64,000 bases of DNA from an uncultured Oscillospiraceae bacterium (GCA_910583885.1 CAJUAC010000010.1:1-64000), one strand, 5' to 3'; shown: positions 16,718 to 25,383, counted from the stretch's first letter. Notes: a model not told the origin generated them from the sequence alone. Program-made: numbers and translations.

Positions 16718-16786
16718 ATTCTTTTTCTTTTAAAAAGAAAAAGAATCAAAAAGAAAACTTTCAGAGCAAAACGCTGTTTTGCTCCC
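16718..16786 (+). repeat. Dispersed palindromic element, copy 1
   Basis: Part A is a perfect 14-bp stem of T/C-rich sequence beginning ATTCTTTTTC with a 1-nt loop. It is followed by CAAAAAGAAAAC and then part B, an AGCAAAAC/GTTTTGCT hairpin. The same A-spacer-B order occurs on the opposite strand at 18935-18993, so the two copies are inverted around the three genes between them. Related A parts are at 25550, 50874 and 63686. Confidence 0.75.
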
Positions 16787-17411
16787 TCTCTCTCAGTTCA
16801 CTGCTCAGAGCCTGGTAGAACGCCGCCAGATGGACCCCGTCCACCAGGGCGTGGTTGCACAGGATGGACACCGGCAGCAGGACCTTCCCCTCCTGGGTGA
16901 AATACCGCCCCCAGGTGATCCGTGGGTTGCTGTCCGCCGGGTGGGGGACTGGCTGGACCAGGGAGGTATAGCTGAGCCAGGGCAGGGATGAGATGAAGAA
17001 TTTATCCAAATCCTCCCCCGGCTCCTCCTGGATGCTCCGCTGACGCTTGGCGGCCTCCTGGGCCTGCGCCCCCGCTGTCAAATACTCGGAAAAGGGCACG
17101 CCGCTATCCAGGGTACAATAGCAATACGTCCCGTCCTCCAAAGCTACCGTATGGGAGGTACGGCACCGCGTAAACTCCACAATGCCCCCATCCACAACCC
17201 GCTGGCGCAGCTCCGGCACGCTGTTGGCCGCCCGGGCGGCGCAGTAGCAGACGGTGAGGAAAAAGGGCAGCCCCTCCCGTTTGATCTTCTCCAGCAGGCC
17301 GGTGATCTCCACGTTGGACGTGACCCCCACATAGGGATAGGCCAGGGTATTGAAATAGGCGAAGTGGTCCCGCCGCTTGTAGGATGCCAGATCAATGGTC
17401 TTATACTCCAT
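16761..17411 (-). CDS. Chloramphenicol acetyltransferase-like protein (CatA-like)
   Basis: 216 aa from the ATG at 17411 (GGGGAG, 6-nt spacer), the length of type A CAT trimers. The catalytic His and structural Asp are kept in NHALVDGVH near residues 190-198 (canonical HHAVCDGFH). The N-terminal HFAYFNT and the ITWGRYF segment also match. The changes around the active site place it with CatA-like acetyltransferases whose substrate is unknown, so chloramphenicol resistance cannot be assumed. Last of three genes inserted between dxs and tlyA; its end overlaps the palindromic element. Confidence 0.85.
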   Translation of the reverse strand: MEYKTIDLASYKRRDHFAYFNTLAYPYVGVTSNVEITGLLEKIKREGLPFFLTVCYCAARAANSVPELRQRVVDGGIVEFTRCRTSHTVALEDGTYCYCTLDSGVPFSEYLTAGAQAQEAAKRQRSIQEEPGEDLDKFFISSLPWLSYTSLVQPVPHPADSNPRITWGRYFTQEGKVLLPVSILCNHALVDGVHLAAFYQALSSELREREQNSVLL

Positions 17412-17462
17412 CAGATTCTCCCCAAAGCAAAGCGCAGCTTTGCGCAAATGTCCTTCCTTTTG

Positions 17463-18224
17463 TCAGATTTCCGCCGCCAGCTCCAAAGCCAGCTGGGCAA
17501 TTTTGTCCTTCTCCGACAGGTTGTACTGGCTGCCCAGGCCCCGTTTATCCCAGGCTTCGCCGTCCAGGCTGTCCGCCCCGTGGAAAAACTGGAACACTGC
17601 TTTCCCCCGGAACTGGGCCAGCGCCGCCACCGCGGCGCACTCCATGTCCACGCAAATACATCCCTGGGCTTTCCGACGCTGGACCTTCCCCGCAGTCTCC
17701 CGGTAGATCGCATCCGTCGTCCAGACCTTCCCCTCCACGCAGGAACAGCCGTGGCGGGCCAAAATCTGGCAGAACTCCTCCCGATAGCGGGGATTTACCT
17801 CAATTTCATCACTGGCGGGGGCGTAGTGATAGCTGGTCCCCTCGTCCCGCAGGGCGGAGGTGGGCACAATGATGCCGCAGTTTTGGATGGATTTGTCCAG
17901 CACGCCGCAGGAGCCGAACAGCACCACCTTCTCCACCCCCAAGATAAACAGTTCGTCCAGCGCACCCACGCAGCCCGGTGCGCCCACATAGGACTGGAAG
18001 AGGGCCACCGCCTTGCCCTGGTACTCCGCCCGATAGACGGGCATCTCGAAGGTTGCGCAGCTGATCCTGCCAATCTCCACCGCGCCCAGCCGCTCCACCA
18101 TCCGCTGGAAGGTGTGCCGCTCAAAGCAGGACACTGCCGCCTGGGGGCAGCCGTCCAGAGGCCGGTGAATGTCCGACGGATTGAGGACCGCCGACGGGCT
18201 GGGGTCAAATTCGTGAAGCAGCAT
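17463..18224 (-). CDS. Nucleoside phosphorylase
   Basis: 253 aa from the ATG at 18224 (AAGGAGG, 7-nt spacer). PNP/UDP family fold: phosphate-binding LFGSCGVLDK near residue 105, the TTDAIYRET loop near 180, and the purine-type VDMECAAVAALA near 205 holding the Met-Glu that contacts ribose. It probably splits a nucleoside with phosphate to a base and ribose-1-phosphate. The substrate (uridine, purine or a modified nucleoside) is not determinable here. It starts inside the QueG-like gene (20-bp overlap), which suggests coupled translation. Confidence 0.88.
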   Translation of the reverse strand: MLLHEFDPSPSAVLNPSDIHRPLDGCPQAAVSCFERHTFQRMVERLGAVEIGRISCATFEMPVYRAEYQGKAVALFQSYVGAPGCVGALDELFILGVEKVVLFGSCGVLDKSIQNCGIIVPTSALRDEGTSYHYAPASDEIEVNPRYREEFCQILARHGCSCVEGKVWTTDAIYRETAGKVQRRKAQGCICVDMECAAVAALAQFRGKAVFQFFHGADSLDGEAWDKRGLGSQYNLSEKDKIAQLALELAAEI

Positions 18225-18915
18225 ACCTCTCCTCCTTATTACCGCCGTTCTGGCTTCCCAGGCAATACGGGCACACATCCCGGCAGGCGTGGCAGGAGAT
18301 GCACCAAGTCCGCCTCTCCGGGTCGTCGCCGAAGGCGTGGTCCCAGCACGCCTGCTGGGCCAGCTCCGCCCCGTCCAGCGCGTGTACCGGGCAGGCCGCC
18401 GCGCACCTCCCGCAGCCGTCGCACAGCGGCGGCTGCAGCGCGTCCGGCTCCAGCTCCGCCCCGCACAGGACAGCTCCCAGCCATACCATGCTGCCCAGCT
18501 CCGGCGTGATCAGCAGCGAGTGCCGCCCAATGGTCCCCAGCCCTGCCGCCTGGGCCGCGTGTTTGAGGGAGACAATAGACCGCCAGCGCCCAGTGGCGGC
18601 GTCCCATTGGCTCTCGTTGGTGGGGATGGGCACGCAGGGGACCCCCCTCCGCTCCATCTCGATACAAAAGTCCAGCGCTATGGCATCCAGCTTCGGCGTC
18701 AGGGAATTGCGCACCCGGGTGTAGGGGATAGGCGATTGGCACGCCAGCGTCCCCGCTGGTAGGCGGCAGGCGAAGGACACCACGGACCGGCACTCCGGCC
18801 AGACATCCAGCGGACGGTACCCCTCCGGCGCGCCGGAAAACCGGTCCACACCGGCAACGCCGCACAGCTCCGCCCCCAACGAAAAGCAAATCTTCTTGAT
18901 CTCCCGGCTGTCCAA
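18205..18915 (-). CDS. Epoxyqueuosine reductase-like Fe-S protein
   Basis: 236 aa, clearly shorter than QueG (310-390 aa). The middle (QAAGLGTIGRHSLLITPELGS) and the two 4Fe-4S motifs (CDGCGRCAAACPVHA and CISCHACRDVCPYC) resemble the QueG/reductive dehalogenase family, but the N-terminal cobalamin-binding part is reduced and the C-terminal HEAT-like region is absent. Clostridial versions annotated as epoxyqueuosine reductase are of this size. Likely a cytoplasmic redox protein of unknown substrate; a role in queuosine synthesis is unproven. First of the three genes inserted downstream of dxs. Confidence 0.75.
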   Translation of the reverse strand: MDSREIKKICFSLGAELCGVAGVDRFSGAPEGYRPLDVWPECRSVVSFACRLPAGTLACQSPIPYTRVRNSLTPKLDAIALDFCIEMERRGVPCVPIPTNESQWDAATGRWRSIVSLKHAAQAAGLGTIGRHSLLITPELGSMVWLGAVLCGAELEPDALQPPLCDGCGRCAAACPVHALDGAELAQQACWDHAFGDDPERRTWCISCHACRDVCPYCLGSQNGGNKEERYAASRI

Positions 18916-18934
18916 CCCGTCCCCTCCTCCACGT

Positions 18935-18993
18935 AAGCAAAGCGGAGCTTTGCGTAAAAAGTTCTTTTTGATCCTTTTTCTTGAAAGAAAAAG
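18935..18993 (-). repeat. Dispersed palindromic element, copy 2 (inverted)
   Basis: On the leftward strand: a 12-bp A hairpin (ATCCTTTTTCTT with its complement), CAAAAAGAAC, a T-tract, then a GCAAAGC/GCTTTGC B hairpin. Same layout as 16718-16786 but in opposite orientation. It lies right after the dxs stop codon. A lone B-type hairpin (GCAAAGC/GCTTTGC) also occurs at about 17424-17440. Confidence 0.75.
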
Positions 18994-18998
18994 GATGA

Positions 18999-20834
18999 TT
19001 ACCTGTTGAAAATTGCCTGCACCACCGCCTCCGCGTCAATCCCCAGCAGGCGCCGCAGCTGGGGCACTGTGCCCTGGGGTGCAAAGGAACCCTTTAGATT
19101 TTTCAGAATGATGGATTTTACCGGAACACCGGACAGGGCCAGGGCCGCCGCCAGCTGCTGGCCCACCGAGCCAACCTCATAGCAGTCCTCCAGCACCAGG
19201 AGCCGCCCTGTGCGGCCCACCGACTCCAGAACCAGCCCGGCGTCCAACGGCGCAATGCGGTGGAGCTTGACCACCTCTGCGTGGACGCCCTTCTCCGCCA
19301 GCGCGTCTGCCGCCGCCAGCAGCTCGCCGGTCATTGTCCCATAGGACACCAGGGTCGCGTCCGTACCCTGGCGCAGGACAGACGCGCTCTCCCCGTTCCA
19401 GTCCGGGTACTGCCGCTCCTCGCCGCCCCGTGGGTAGCGCACCGCCACAGGCCCCTCCATCTCCAGCGCGGCGCGGAGCATAGCCCGCAGCTCACTGAAG
19501 CAGGCCGGGCACAGCACGCTCATGCCCGGGATCTGGGTCAGATACCCCACATCCTGGCAGCCGTGGTGGGTGGGCCCGTCGGAGCCCACCAGCCCCGCCC
19601 GGTCTACCGCCAGCACCACATGGAGCCCCTGGAGGGCCACGTCATGGACAAGCATATCAAACCCCCGCTGCAAAAAGCTGGAGTAGACGGCGAACACCGG
19701 GACCATCCCCTGCCGGGCCATGCCCGCCGCCATGGCGACAGCGTGGCCCTCGGCGATGCCCACGTCAAAAAAGCGCTTGGGCCAGGCGGCTGCAAATTCC
19801 TGCAATCCCGTCCCCTCCGCCATGGCGGCGGTGACGGCGCATACCCGCTGGTCCTTCCCCGCCAGCTCCACCAGCTCATGGCCGAAGATATAGGAGAAAT
19901 CCACTGTCTGCTTGCTTACCAGCCCCACCTTGGGGTCAAAGGGCGGCACACCGTGGCTGCGCTCCGGCTGGCGTTCCGCCGGGGCGTAGCCCCTGCCCTT
20001 CACCGTGCGCACATGGAGCAGCACCGGGCAGGCCATCTCCTTGGCCCAGGCCAGGGTGGCGCAAAGCTGCTCCACATTATGCCCGTCCACAGGCCCCATA
20101 TAGGTAAACCCCATATCCTCGAACATCGAGCAGGGGTAAATGGCCCGCTTGATGCTGCTCTTGACCTGGTGGTTGAAGTGGTAGAGCTTCCGCCCACCGG
20201 GCAGGCTCTTCATCACCGCATGGTAGCCCTGCTTGAACCGGTAGTAGCCCGGCCGGACCCGCAGGCGGCTGAGATGGGAGGCCACCCCCCCTACGTTGGG
20301 GTCGATGGACATCCCGTTGTCGTTGAGGATGACCACCATCGGCTCCCCGGACTCCCCCGCGTCGTTGAGCCCCTCATAGGCCAGCCCCCCTGTGAGGGCG
20401 CCGTCCCCGATGAGGGCCACCACGCTGTAATCCGCCCCCAGCTGGGTGCGGGCCCGGGCCATGCCCAGGGCCACGGACACGGAGTTGGAGGCATGGCCAG
20501 CCACAAAGGCGTCATGTGCGCTCTCGTCAGGCCGAGGGAAGCCGGCCAGCCCTCCCAGCTGCCGCAGGGTACCGAACCGGTCCCGGCGGCCCGTGAGGGC
20601 CTTATGGACGTAGCACTGGTGGCCCACGTCGAACACCAGCCGGTCACGGCTGGTGTCGTAAATACGGTGGATGGCCACACTCAGCTCCACCGCGCCCAGG
20701 TTGGAGGCCAGATGGCCCCCCGTGCGGGCCACGCTCTCCACCAGGAACGTGCGCAGCTCCTGGCACAGCAGCTTCAGCTGTGCGCTATTCAATTCCTTTA
20801 CGTCCGCCGGGGACGAAATTCGCTCCAGGACCAA
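18999..20834 (-). CDS. dxs: 1-deoxy-D-xylulose-5-phosphate synthase
   Basis: 611 aa, full length. Joins pyruvate and glyceraldehyde-3-phosphate with thiamine diphosphate, the first step of the MEP isoprenoid pathway. The TTG at 20834 follows GAGGTGAG and gives an N-terminus that aligns with Bacillus Dxs. Visible features: SGGH-like TGGHLASNLG near 42, the DVGHQCYVHKALTGR segment, TPP/Mg site GDGALTGGLAYEGLND near 145-160, and the Glu-containing GIAEGHAVAMAAGMA near 360. It starts 8 bp after oapA, as in other OLE-containing genomes. Confidence 0.97.
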   Translation of the reverse strand: MVLERISSPADVKELNSAQLKLLCQELRTFLVESVARTGGHLASNLGAVELSVAIHRIYDTSRDRLVFDVGHQCYVHKALTGRRDRFGTLRQLGGLAGFPRPDESAHDAFVAGHASNSVSVALGMARARTQLGADYSVVALIGDGALTGGLAYEGLNDAGESGEPMVVILNDNGMSIDPNVGGVASHLSRLRVRPGYYRFKQGYHAVMKSLPGGRKLYHFNHQVKSSIKRAIYPCSMFEDMGFTYMGPVDGHNVEQLCATLAWAKEMACPVLLHVRTVKGRGYAPAERQPERSHGVPPFDPKVGLVSKQTVDFSYIFGHELVELAGKDQRVCAVTAAMAEGTGLQEFAAAWPKRFFDVGIAEGHAVAMAAGMARQGMVPVFAVYSSFLQRGFDMLVHDVALQGLHVVLAVDRAGLVGSDGPTHHGCQDVGYLTQIPGMSVLCPACFSELRAMLRAALEMEGPVAVRYPRGGEERQYPDWNGESASVLRQGTDATLVSYGTMTGELLAAADALAEKGVHAEVVKLHRIAPLDAGLVLESVGRTGRLLVLEDCYEVGSVGQQLAAALALSGVPVKSIILKNLKGSFAPQGTVPQLRRLLGIDAEAVVQAIFNR

Positions 20835-20841
20835 GGCTTGC

Positions 20842-21417
20842 TCACCTCTTTTTATGACCGGAAAACAGATGGAGGACCCGTCCTACCAGCTGGAGGACCG
20901 TCGTGCTCTTATTGATGGCAAAGGTCTTGCCCAGGGCCTTCCCGCCGATGGTCAGGCCGGAGATCAAGGCCGTGACTGCCAGGGAAATTGCCACGGACCG
21001 GATAGAAAACGCCTCCTGAAGCCGGGTGACGATAATGGCGCCCGTACTGCCGCTGATGATGCCGCAGATATCGCCCACCACGTCATTGCAGAAGCTGGAG
21101 ACCTTGTTGGCCCTCCGAATCAGGCCCAGGGCCTCCCGGGCCCCAGGGGTCTTATGGGCAGCCATGGAGTGGAAGGGCCGCTCGTCCGCCGCCGTCACGG
21201 CTACGCCGATGATATCAAATACGATACCCAGCCCGATAAAGCACACCAGCACCCCGAAGGCTACCGGCAGCCCCGCGCCGTCCAGTGCGCCCTCTGATGC
21301 CAGCGTCAGCATGGCGGAGAGCACAACGGAGATGAAAAACACCTGGATGGTCCAGCGCAGCCGCCCTTCCTTCTTTCCCTTTTTCTCCTGTTTCTTCCTT
21401 TTACTGTCTATGTCCAA
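20842..21417 (-). CDS. oapA: OLE-associated protein OapA (CNNM/CorB-like membrane protein)
   Basis: 191 aa from a TTG at 21417 (GAGG, 9-nt spacer). The lysine-rich N-terminus is followed by about four membrane segments (near 24-42, 50-72, 115-130, 140-160). Between them lie FDIIGVAVTAADE and a KVSSFCNDVVGDI segment, characteristic of the small CorB/CNNM-related family found just upstream of dxs. In Bacillus halodurans and many Clostridia this protein binds OLE RNA and brings it to the membrane; the family has been linked to Mg2+ stress. The assignment rests on family pattern, its place before dxs, and the RNA 2.3 kb upstream. Confidence 0.85.
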   Translation of the reverse strand: MDIDSKRKKQEKKGKKEGRLRWTIQVFFISVVLSAMLTLASEGALDGAGLPVAFGVLVCFIGLGIVFDIIGVAVTAADERPFHSMAAHKTPGAREALGLIRRANKVSSFCNDVVGDICGIISGSTGAIIVTRLQEAFSIRSVAISLAVTALISGLTIGGKALGKTFAINKSTTVLQLVGRVLHLFSGHKKR

Positions 21418-21504
21418 GGGGGGATTCCTCTCTTTCCATTCTCAAAATTAAATGATGGATGATGATTGATTGTATTCGATATCTCTGCCCGCAGCAGCCT
21501 ACTT

Positions 21505-23718
21505 CTACTCGTTGACATACAGGCTGGCGCGGTTCTGGATCAGCTCCGCAGCCTCGTCCAGGGTCTTATCCCCCGCGAAGTAGGCCCCCGCCGCCGAGAC
21601 GGCGATCTCATTGATCTCGTCGTCCCAGGCATAGATCCGGTCAATGGCGTTGTACAGCGCCATCATCTGGTCGTATTCCTCCTGGGTGACAGCGTGGTAG
21701 GCGCAGCGCAGCTCCATCCCGTCCACCTCCCCAAAATACAGGACATTTGTCGGGATCTCCCGCCCGCTGGCATCCACCTGCTCCGGTTTCATCATCTGCT
21801 CCGCCAGCTGCTGGAAATCCGCCTTGTTGGTGGGGAATTCACGGAACACATTCGCAGAGGTATTGGGCAGCAACAGGGTGCGCAGGAACGCCCAGGCCCC
21901 GTCCTTGTGGGCGCTGGCGCTGGAGATCGCATAGCTGCTGGGGAGGTAGAACGCGCTGCCCACCTCGCCCCACTCGTTGGGGTAGCCCACAAACGTCACC
22001 GCGCCGCCAAATAGGAACGCCATCTCCTGGACAGCATAGAAATCCGTGAGCTGCCACTCGCAGAGCATCTGCATCCCGCTGACCATCCCGGTTATGTCAG
22101 TCACATCTCTCAGCGCATCCTGGTTGGGGAAACTGTTGCAGAATGTCAGCAAATCCTTGAATTCTTCGCTGTCAAAACGGCATGTGCCCTCCTCCCAGTC
22201 CACAAAACGGTCCCCGCCCAGGTTGAGAAGCTCCTTGAGCATTCTGTCCTTGCTCCCGCTGTTCACCAGGGGGATGGCCCCCTCCGGCATCGACGCCAGG
22301 GCGGCCCAGAAGTCCGCAGGCGTCCAGGTCATGTCCTCCCCCACCACGCTGCTCGCCCCTGTGAGCGTCATGATCCGGAAGGTGCTGCCAACCTGATAGA
22401 GCTTCCCGTCTGTCTCCAATGCCTGGAACACCCGCTCCATCAGATCCTCCCGGTTCAGCTCCGGGTCATTGTCGATATAGGGCCACAGATCCTCAAGCAG
22501 CCCCATAGCCCCCCACCGGCTTGTGCCCAGCTGGCCCACATTCAGGAGATCCGGCACGTTTCCGGCCAGGACCTCCGTAATCAGCCGGGTCCGCCCGGCG
22601 GACCAGTCCTCGGATGTGTTGAACTGGGCGTAGTCCGTCACTTCTATATAGTAATCCGGGTTGGCATTGTTGAACGCCAGGATTGCTGTGCGCTCATCCA
22701 TTGTCATGTCCACCGTGGCGTAGGTCAGCACCGTCCGCTCCGGCAGGGCGCCCTCTTCCACAGGCGTCAGGAGATAGAACCCGACATCGGACATGCTGCT
22801 CCCCCGCGCAACAGCCGCCAGCCTGCCGTCTGGCAGGCGGGAAACGCTGCGCACCTGCTCGCCGGCCACTCCGGCGGCCAGCCAGTTCAGCACCGGCTCC
22901 CCAGCCTCCGCACCTGTCTGCCAGGCGTACAGGGACTCGCCGTTGAGGTAATAGAAAAGGATATTCCCCTCCCCCTCAAAGACACCCCTGCCGTAATTGT
23001 CTATGGGCAGGGGGTAGTCTTCTCCCCAGCCCTTCCCGTCCTTGTCAATGGTCCGCAGGCGGGAAATCACTTTACCGGAGACATCCCGCGTCCACTCCGG
23101 CACCCCCACGCGGCCATCGCCCAGGCGGATCAGATCCAGGCCGCCCAAATCAACCTCCATCTCCAGTGAGAAGCGGGCTTCCCCTTTCCCATTCAGCACG
23201 GTAATGCCTTGATCTGTAACAATATAGATATCCCCGCTGCCATCCAGCAGCATATCGTACACAGCGGCGCTCCCCAGCCCCCAGCCCTCAGTGGAAATCC
23301 GGCGGAGCTCCTTCCCATCTTCGTCCAGTTGGCGCAGGAGATGGATCTTCCGATCTTCCCGTATAAAGCTGCACTGCTCTGCCACCCACAGCGTCCCGCC
23401 CTCTCCGGGGCGGACGCTGCTGAGGAAAATAGCTGCATCCTCCGCCCCCCCTCCGGGCTGATAATCCGGCAGTGGCTGGGCTTCTCCCCCCGTCAGGGGC
23501 ATCCTCAAAAACGCGTCTGCATTTTTGAACACATAAGCCGCCTCCCCGGAGACACAGCCGCCACCGAGGTACTCCATCCCTCCATCGACGCCGGACCACA
23601 CCGCAGTGTAGGCGCCGGCGGCCAGGGGGGCCGCATCCGGCTCCTCCGGCTTTTCCGCGCAGGCCCCCAGCAGGAGGCATATTACAGCCAGCAGCCAAAA
23701 AGCTCCATATTTACGCAT
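21505..23718 (-). CDS. Lipoprotein with extracellular solute-binding domain
   Basis: 737 aa; ATG at 23718 behind GAGGGA. A lipoprotein signal ends in LLLGAC near residue 20. Residues 25-330 contain repeated short beta-strand segments (GDGRVGVPEW, RLPDGRLAAVARG) that suggest a propeller-like domain. Residues 330-735 look like a family 1 ABC solute-binding protein (AILAFNNANPDYYIEV, DLLNVGQLG, FREFPTNKADF). Such large hybrid lipoproteins are frequent and often orphan in Oscillospiraceae; no permease or ATPase is adjacent. It lies between OLE RNA and oapA, which are usually neighbours, so it seems inserted into the operon. Confidence 0.8.
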   Translation of the reverse strand: MRKYGAFWLLAVICLLLGACAEKPEEPDAAPLAAGAYTAVWSGVDGGMEYLGGGCVSGEAAYVFKNADAFLRMPLTGGEAQPLPDYQPGGGAEDAAIFLSSVRPGEGGTLWVAEQCSFIREDRKIHLLRQLDEDGKELRRISTEGWGLGSAAVYDMLLDGSGDIYIVTDQGITVLNGKGEARFSLEMEVDLGGLDLIRLGDGRVGVPEWTRDVSGKVISRLRTIDKDGKGWGEDYPLPIDNYGRGVFEGEGNILFYYLNGESLYAWQTGAEAGEPVLNWLAAGVAGEQVRSVSRLPDGRLAAVARGSSMSDVGFYLLTPVEEGALPERTVLTYATVDMTMDERTAILAFNNANPDYYIEVTDYAQFNTSEDWSAGRTRLITEVLAGNVPDLLNVGQLGTSRWGAMGLLEDLWPYIDNDPELNREDLMERVFQALETDGKLYQVGSTFRIMTLTGASSVVGEDMTWTPADFWAALASMPEGAIPLVNSGSKDRMLKELLNLGGDRFVDWEEGTCRFDSEEFKDLLTFCNSFPNQDALRDVTDITGMVSGMQMLCEWQLTDFYAVQEMAFLFGGAVTFVGYPNEWGEVGSAFYLPSSYAISSASAHKDGAWAFLRTLLLPNTSANVFREFPTNKADFQQLAEQMMKPEQVDASGREIPTNVLYFGEVDGMELRCAYHAVTQEEYDQMMALYNAIDRIYAWDDEINEIAVSAAGAYFAGDKTLDEAAELIQNRASLYVNE

Positions 23719-23740
23719 GATTCCCTCTTATTCTTTATAC

Positions 23741-24444
23741 AAAATATCCGCCCCAGAGGGGCGGATCCATGCCCGCGCTTTCGCAGGACTAAACGCCGGC
23801 AGCAAACAGGGTAAATCTTACGGCTTAGGTACGGGTTGGATTTCCCCGGGACACGCCTCTCGTTGCCGATCAGGTGGTTTCCCTTTCAGCGTCCCGGCGC
23901 GGCGTTACCCACCGCGCTACCCGACTGCCACTTAGTCCGCACTGCAATCCCCTGCCTGCCCAGTGACGACAGCCTAGGTGTTTTCCACCACAGTCAAACC
24001 GCTTCTTAGCCTCTTTTGCAGGCAGGGTTTCAAGGAGCAATAGCAGCCGTTCCCTGGCCGGGGAAGCAGCTGGGTTTTCTCCTATCCGCACCATGCCCAC
24101 GCAAGGCAGGCTACATCTGCACACAGCGTTCACGGCTCCAGGCCGGGTAGCACCGCAATACAGGTTTCTACCCTGAGTCGTACACAGGTCGGAATACCAC
24201 AAGGGAGTACGCCTATGCACAAAAACAGGTCTCCACGGAAGCAGGGTCGGCTTCCCCATGCCATTGAGGAACGCCCTGAATCCGCAAGCGCAGGGGAGTC
24301 CTGCGCTTTCCTCCCAGCACCCACCCCAAACTGGGCGTAAGAAGCAGGCACCAGGGGTTTCACAGCTATGCCCTTTAAAGGATTTTTAGGCCCTTCTTCG
24401 GAAGCGGCAGATCTGACTAGGATACTGCGCCGTCGTTTAGCGAT
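23741..24444 (-). ncRNA. ole: OLE RNA (ornate, large, extremophilic RNA)
   Basis: About 700 nt without a credible gene, between a strong promoter and a terminal hairpin, rich in long local stems (for example AAGCGCAGG with CCUGCGCUU at about 24293-24317). It precedes oapA-dxs-tlyA-nadK-argR-recN, the classic setting of OLE RNA. OLE RNAs (about 600 nt) form a membrane-bound ribonucleoprotein with OapA and are tied to tolerance of alcohol, cold and Mg2+ stress in B. halodurans. I could not run a covariance model and recall the consensus only in part, so identity rests on size, structure, lack of coding and context. Other large RNAs (GOLLD, ROOL, RNase P) fit less well. Confidence 0.8.
23746..23766 (-). 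terminator. 3' hairpin of the OLE RNA
   Basis: A 9-bp perfect stem (ATCCGCCCC with GGGGCGGAT, 3-nt loop) followed on the leftward strand by ATATTTTG. The weak T-run suggests partial readthrough into the lipoprotein gene that starts 28 bp on. Confidence 0.65.
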
Positions 24445-24447
24445 GAT

Positions 24448-24476
24448 AGTATACCATGTTTTCCCCGGACATTCAA
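24448..24476 (-). promoter_or_regulatory. Promoter of the OLE RNA operon
   Basis: Leftward TTGAAT (24471-24476) and TATACT (24448-24453) with a 17-bp spacer. It predicts a 5' end near 24441-24444. Confidence 0.8.
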
Positions 24477-24511
24477 GAGATTATGCAAAATATTTTATCG
24501 CCGGGCTGCGG

Positions 24512-24973
24512 CTACATCTCTGCCCGGAGGCTGTCCAGCAGGCCCTGGCACCCTGACAGGATATCCCGCCAGGCGGCCTCAAAATCGCCGGTGTACCAGG
24601 GGTCGGCCACCTCCTCCCCTGGGCGGCCGGCATACTCCAGCAGCAGATGCATTTTGCCCTCCGGGTCGCCGCCGCAGATGCGGCGCATGTTGCGGAGGTT
24701 GCCGCTGTCCATACCCACCAGCAGGTCATAGGCGCTATAATCGTCCTGGCGGAGCTGGCGGGCCACCTTCCCCCCGCAGCAGATGCCGTGTTCAGCCAGC
24801 ACCCTCCTGGCCGGGGGATAGACTGGGCTTCCCACCTCCCCGGAGCTGGTGGCAGCAGATTCCATGTGGAACTGCGCGTCCATTCCGGCGCGCGCCGCCA
24901 GATCCTTCATCACAAACTCAGCCATTGGGCTGCGGCAGATGTTGCCCAGGCATACAAACAGTATTTTGGTCAT
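24512..24973 (-). CDS. Low-molecular-weight protein-tyrosine phosphatase
   Basis: 153 aa from the ATG at 24973 (GAGGAGG, 6-nt spacer). The P-loop CLGNICRS at residues 8-15 gives the catalytic Cys and Arg, and the general-acid Asp is in DPWYTGDF near 124. Removes phosphate from phosphotyrosine and sometimes phosphoarginine; in Firmicutes such enzymes often act on envelope or stress kinases. It ends 68 bp before the OLE promoter and lies 65 bp after the HIT gene on the same strand. Confidence 0.95.
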   Translation of the reverse strand: MTKILFVCLGNICRSPMAEFVMKDLAARAGMDAQFHMESAATSSGEVGSPVYPPARRVLAEHGICCGGKVARQLRQDDYSAYDLLVGMDSGNLRNMRRICGGDPEGKMHLLLEYAGRPGEEVADPWYTGDFEAAWRDILSGCQGLLDSLRAEM

Positions 24974-25038
24974 CACAATCCTCCTCTTTATTGCAGAGGG
25001 GCGCGGCGGATGTCCCGCCGCGCCCCTCCCCGTGTCCC

Positions 25039-25383
25039 TCAGCCCGGAGGCCAGGTCATATCCCGCCCCGCCAGCACATGGAAATGCAGGTGGGGGACAG
25101 TCTGCTGGCCCGCCTCGCCGATGTTGGATACCACCCGGTAACCCGGCCCGGCAAAGCCCAGCTCCTCTGCCAGCTTCGCAATCACGGAGAAGATGTGCCC
25201 CACGACAGGGGCGGACTCCTCCGTCACCGCAGAGACAGACTGGATGTGGGCCTTGGGCACCACCAAAAAGTGGGTGGGCGCCTGGGGGTTGATGTCGTAG
25301 AAGGCGTAGCACAGCTCGTCCTCATAGACCTTGCTGCTGGGGATCTCCCCAGCAATGATTTTACAGAACAGGCAGTCGCTCAT
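25039..25383 (-). CDS. HIT family (HINT) nucleotide-binding protein
   Basis: 114 aa; start ATG at 25383 behind GGAGGA (8-nt spacer). Opens with the zinc-type CLFCKIIAGEIPSSKVYED typical of HINT proteins and ends with the histidine triad HLHFHVL near residues 98-104. Hydrolyses purine nucleoside phosphoramidates in vitro; cellular substrate unknown. Upstream (25384-25594) contains imperfect repeats of a CATACGGCG-like motif and palindromic copy 3, but no gene. Confidence 0.95.
   Translation of the reverse strand: MSDCLFCKIIAGEIPSSKVYEDELCYAFYDINPQAPTHFLVVPKAHIQSVSAVTEESAPVVGHIFSVIAKLAEELGFAGPGYRVVSNIGEAGQQTVPHLHFHVLAGRDMTWPPG

Noticed and set aside
16761..17411. Chloramphenicol resistance gene
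   Set aside because: The active-site motif is changed from the resistance-type consensus; only CAT-family membership is supported.
19260..20915. A 551-codon plus-strand frame opposite dxs
   Set aside because: Antisense shadow of dxs without a ribosome site or recognisable domain.
23870..24363. Two leftward open frames inside the OLE RNA region
   Set aside because: They lack ribosome sites, are Cys/Arg/Pro-rich without domains, and run across predicted RNA stems.
23741..24444. RNase P RNA, tmRNA or a group II intron as identity of the large RNA
   Set aside because: The RNase P P4 consensus and its partner are not seen, there is no tRNA-like end or tag frame, and no domain V-like hairpin or reverse transcriptase is present; context favours OLE.
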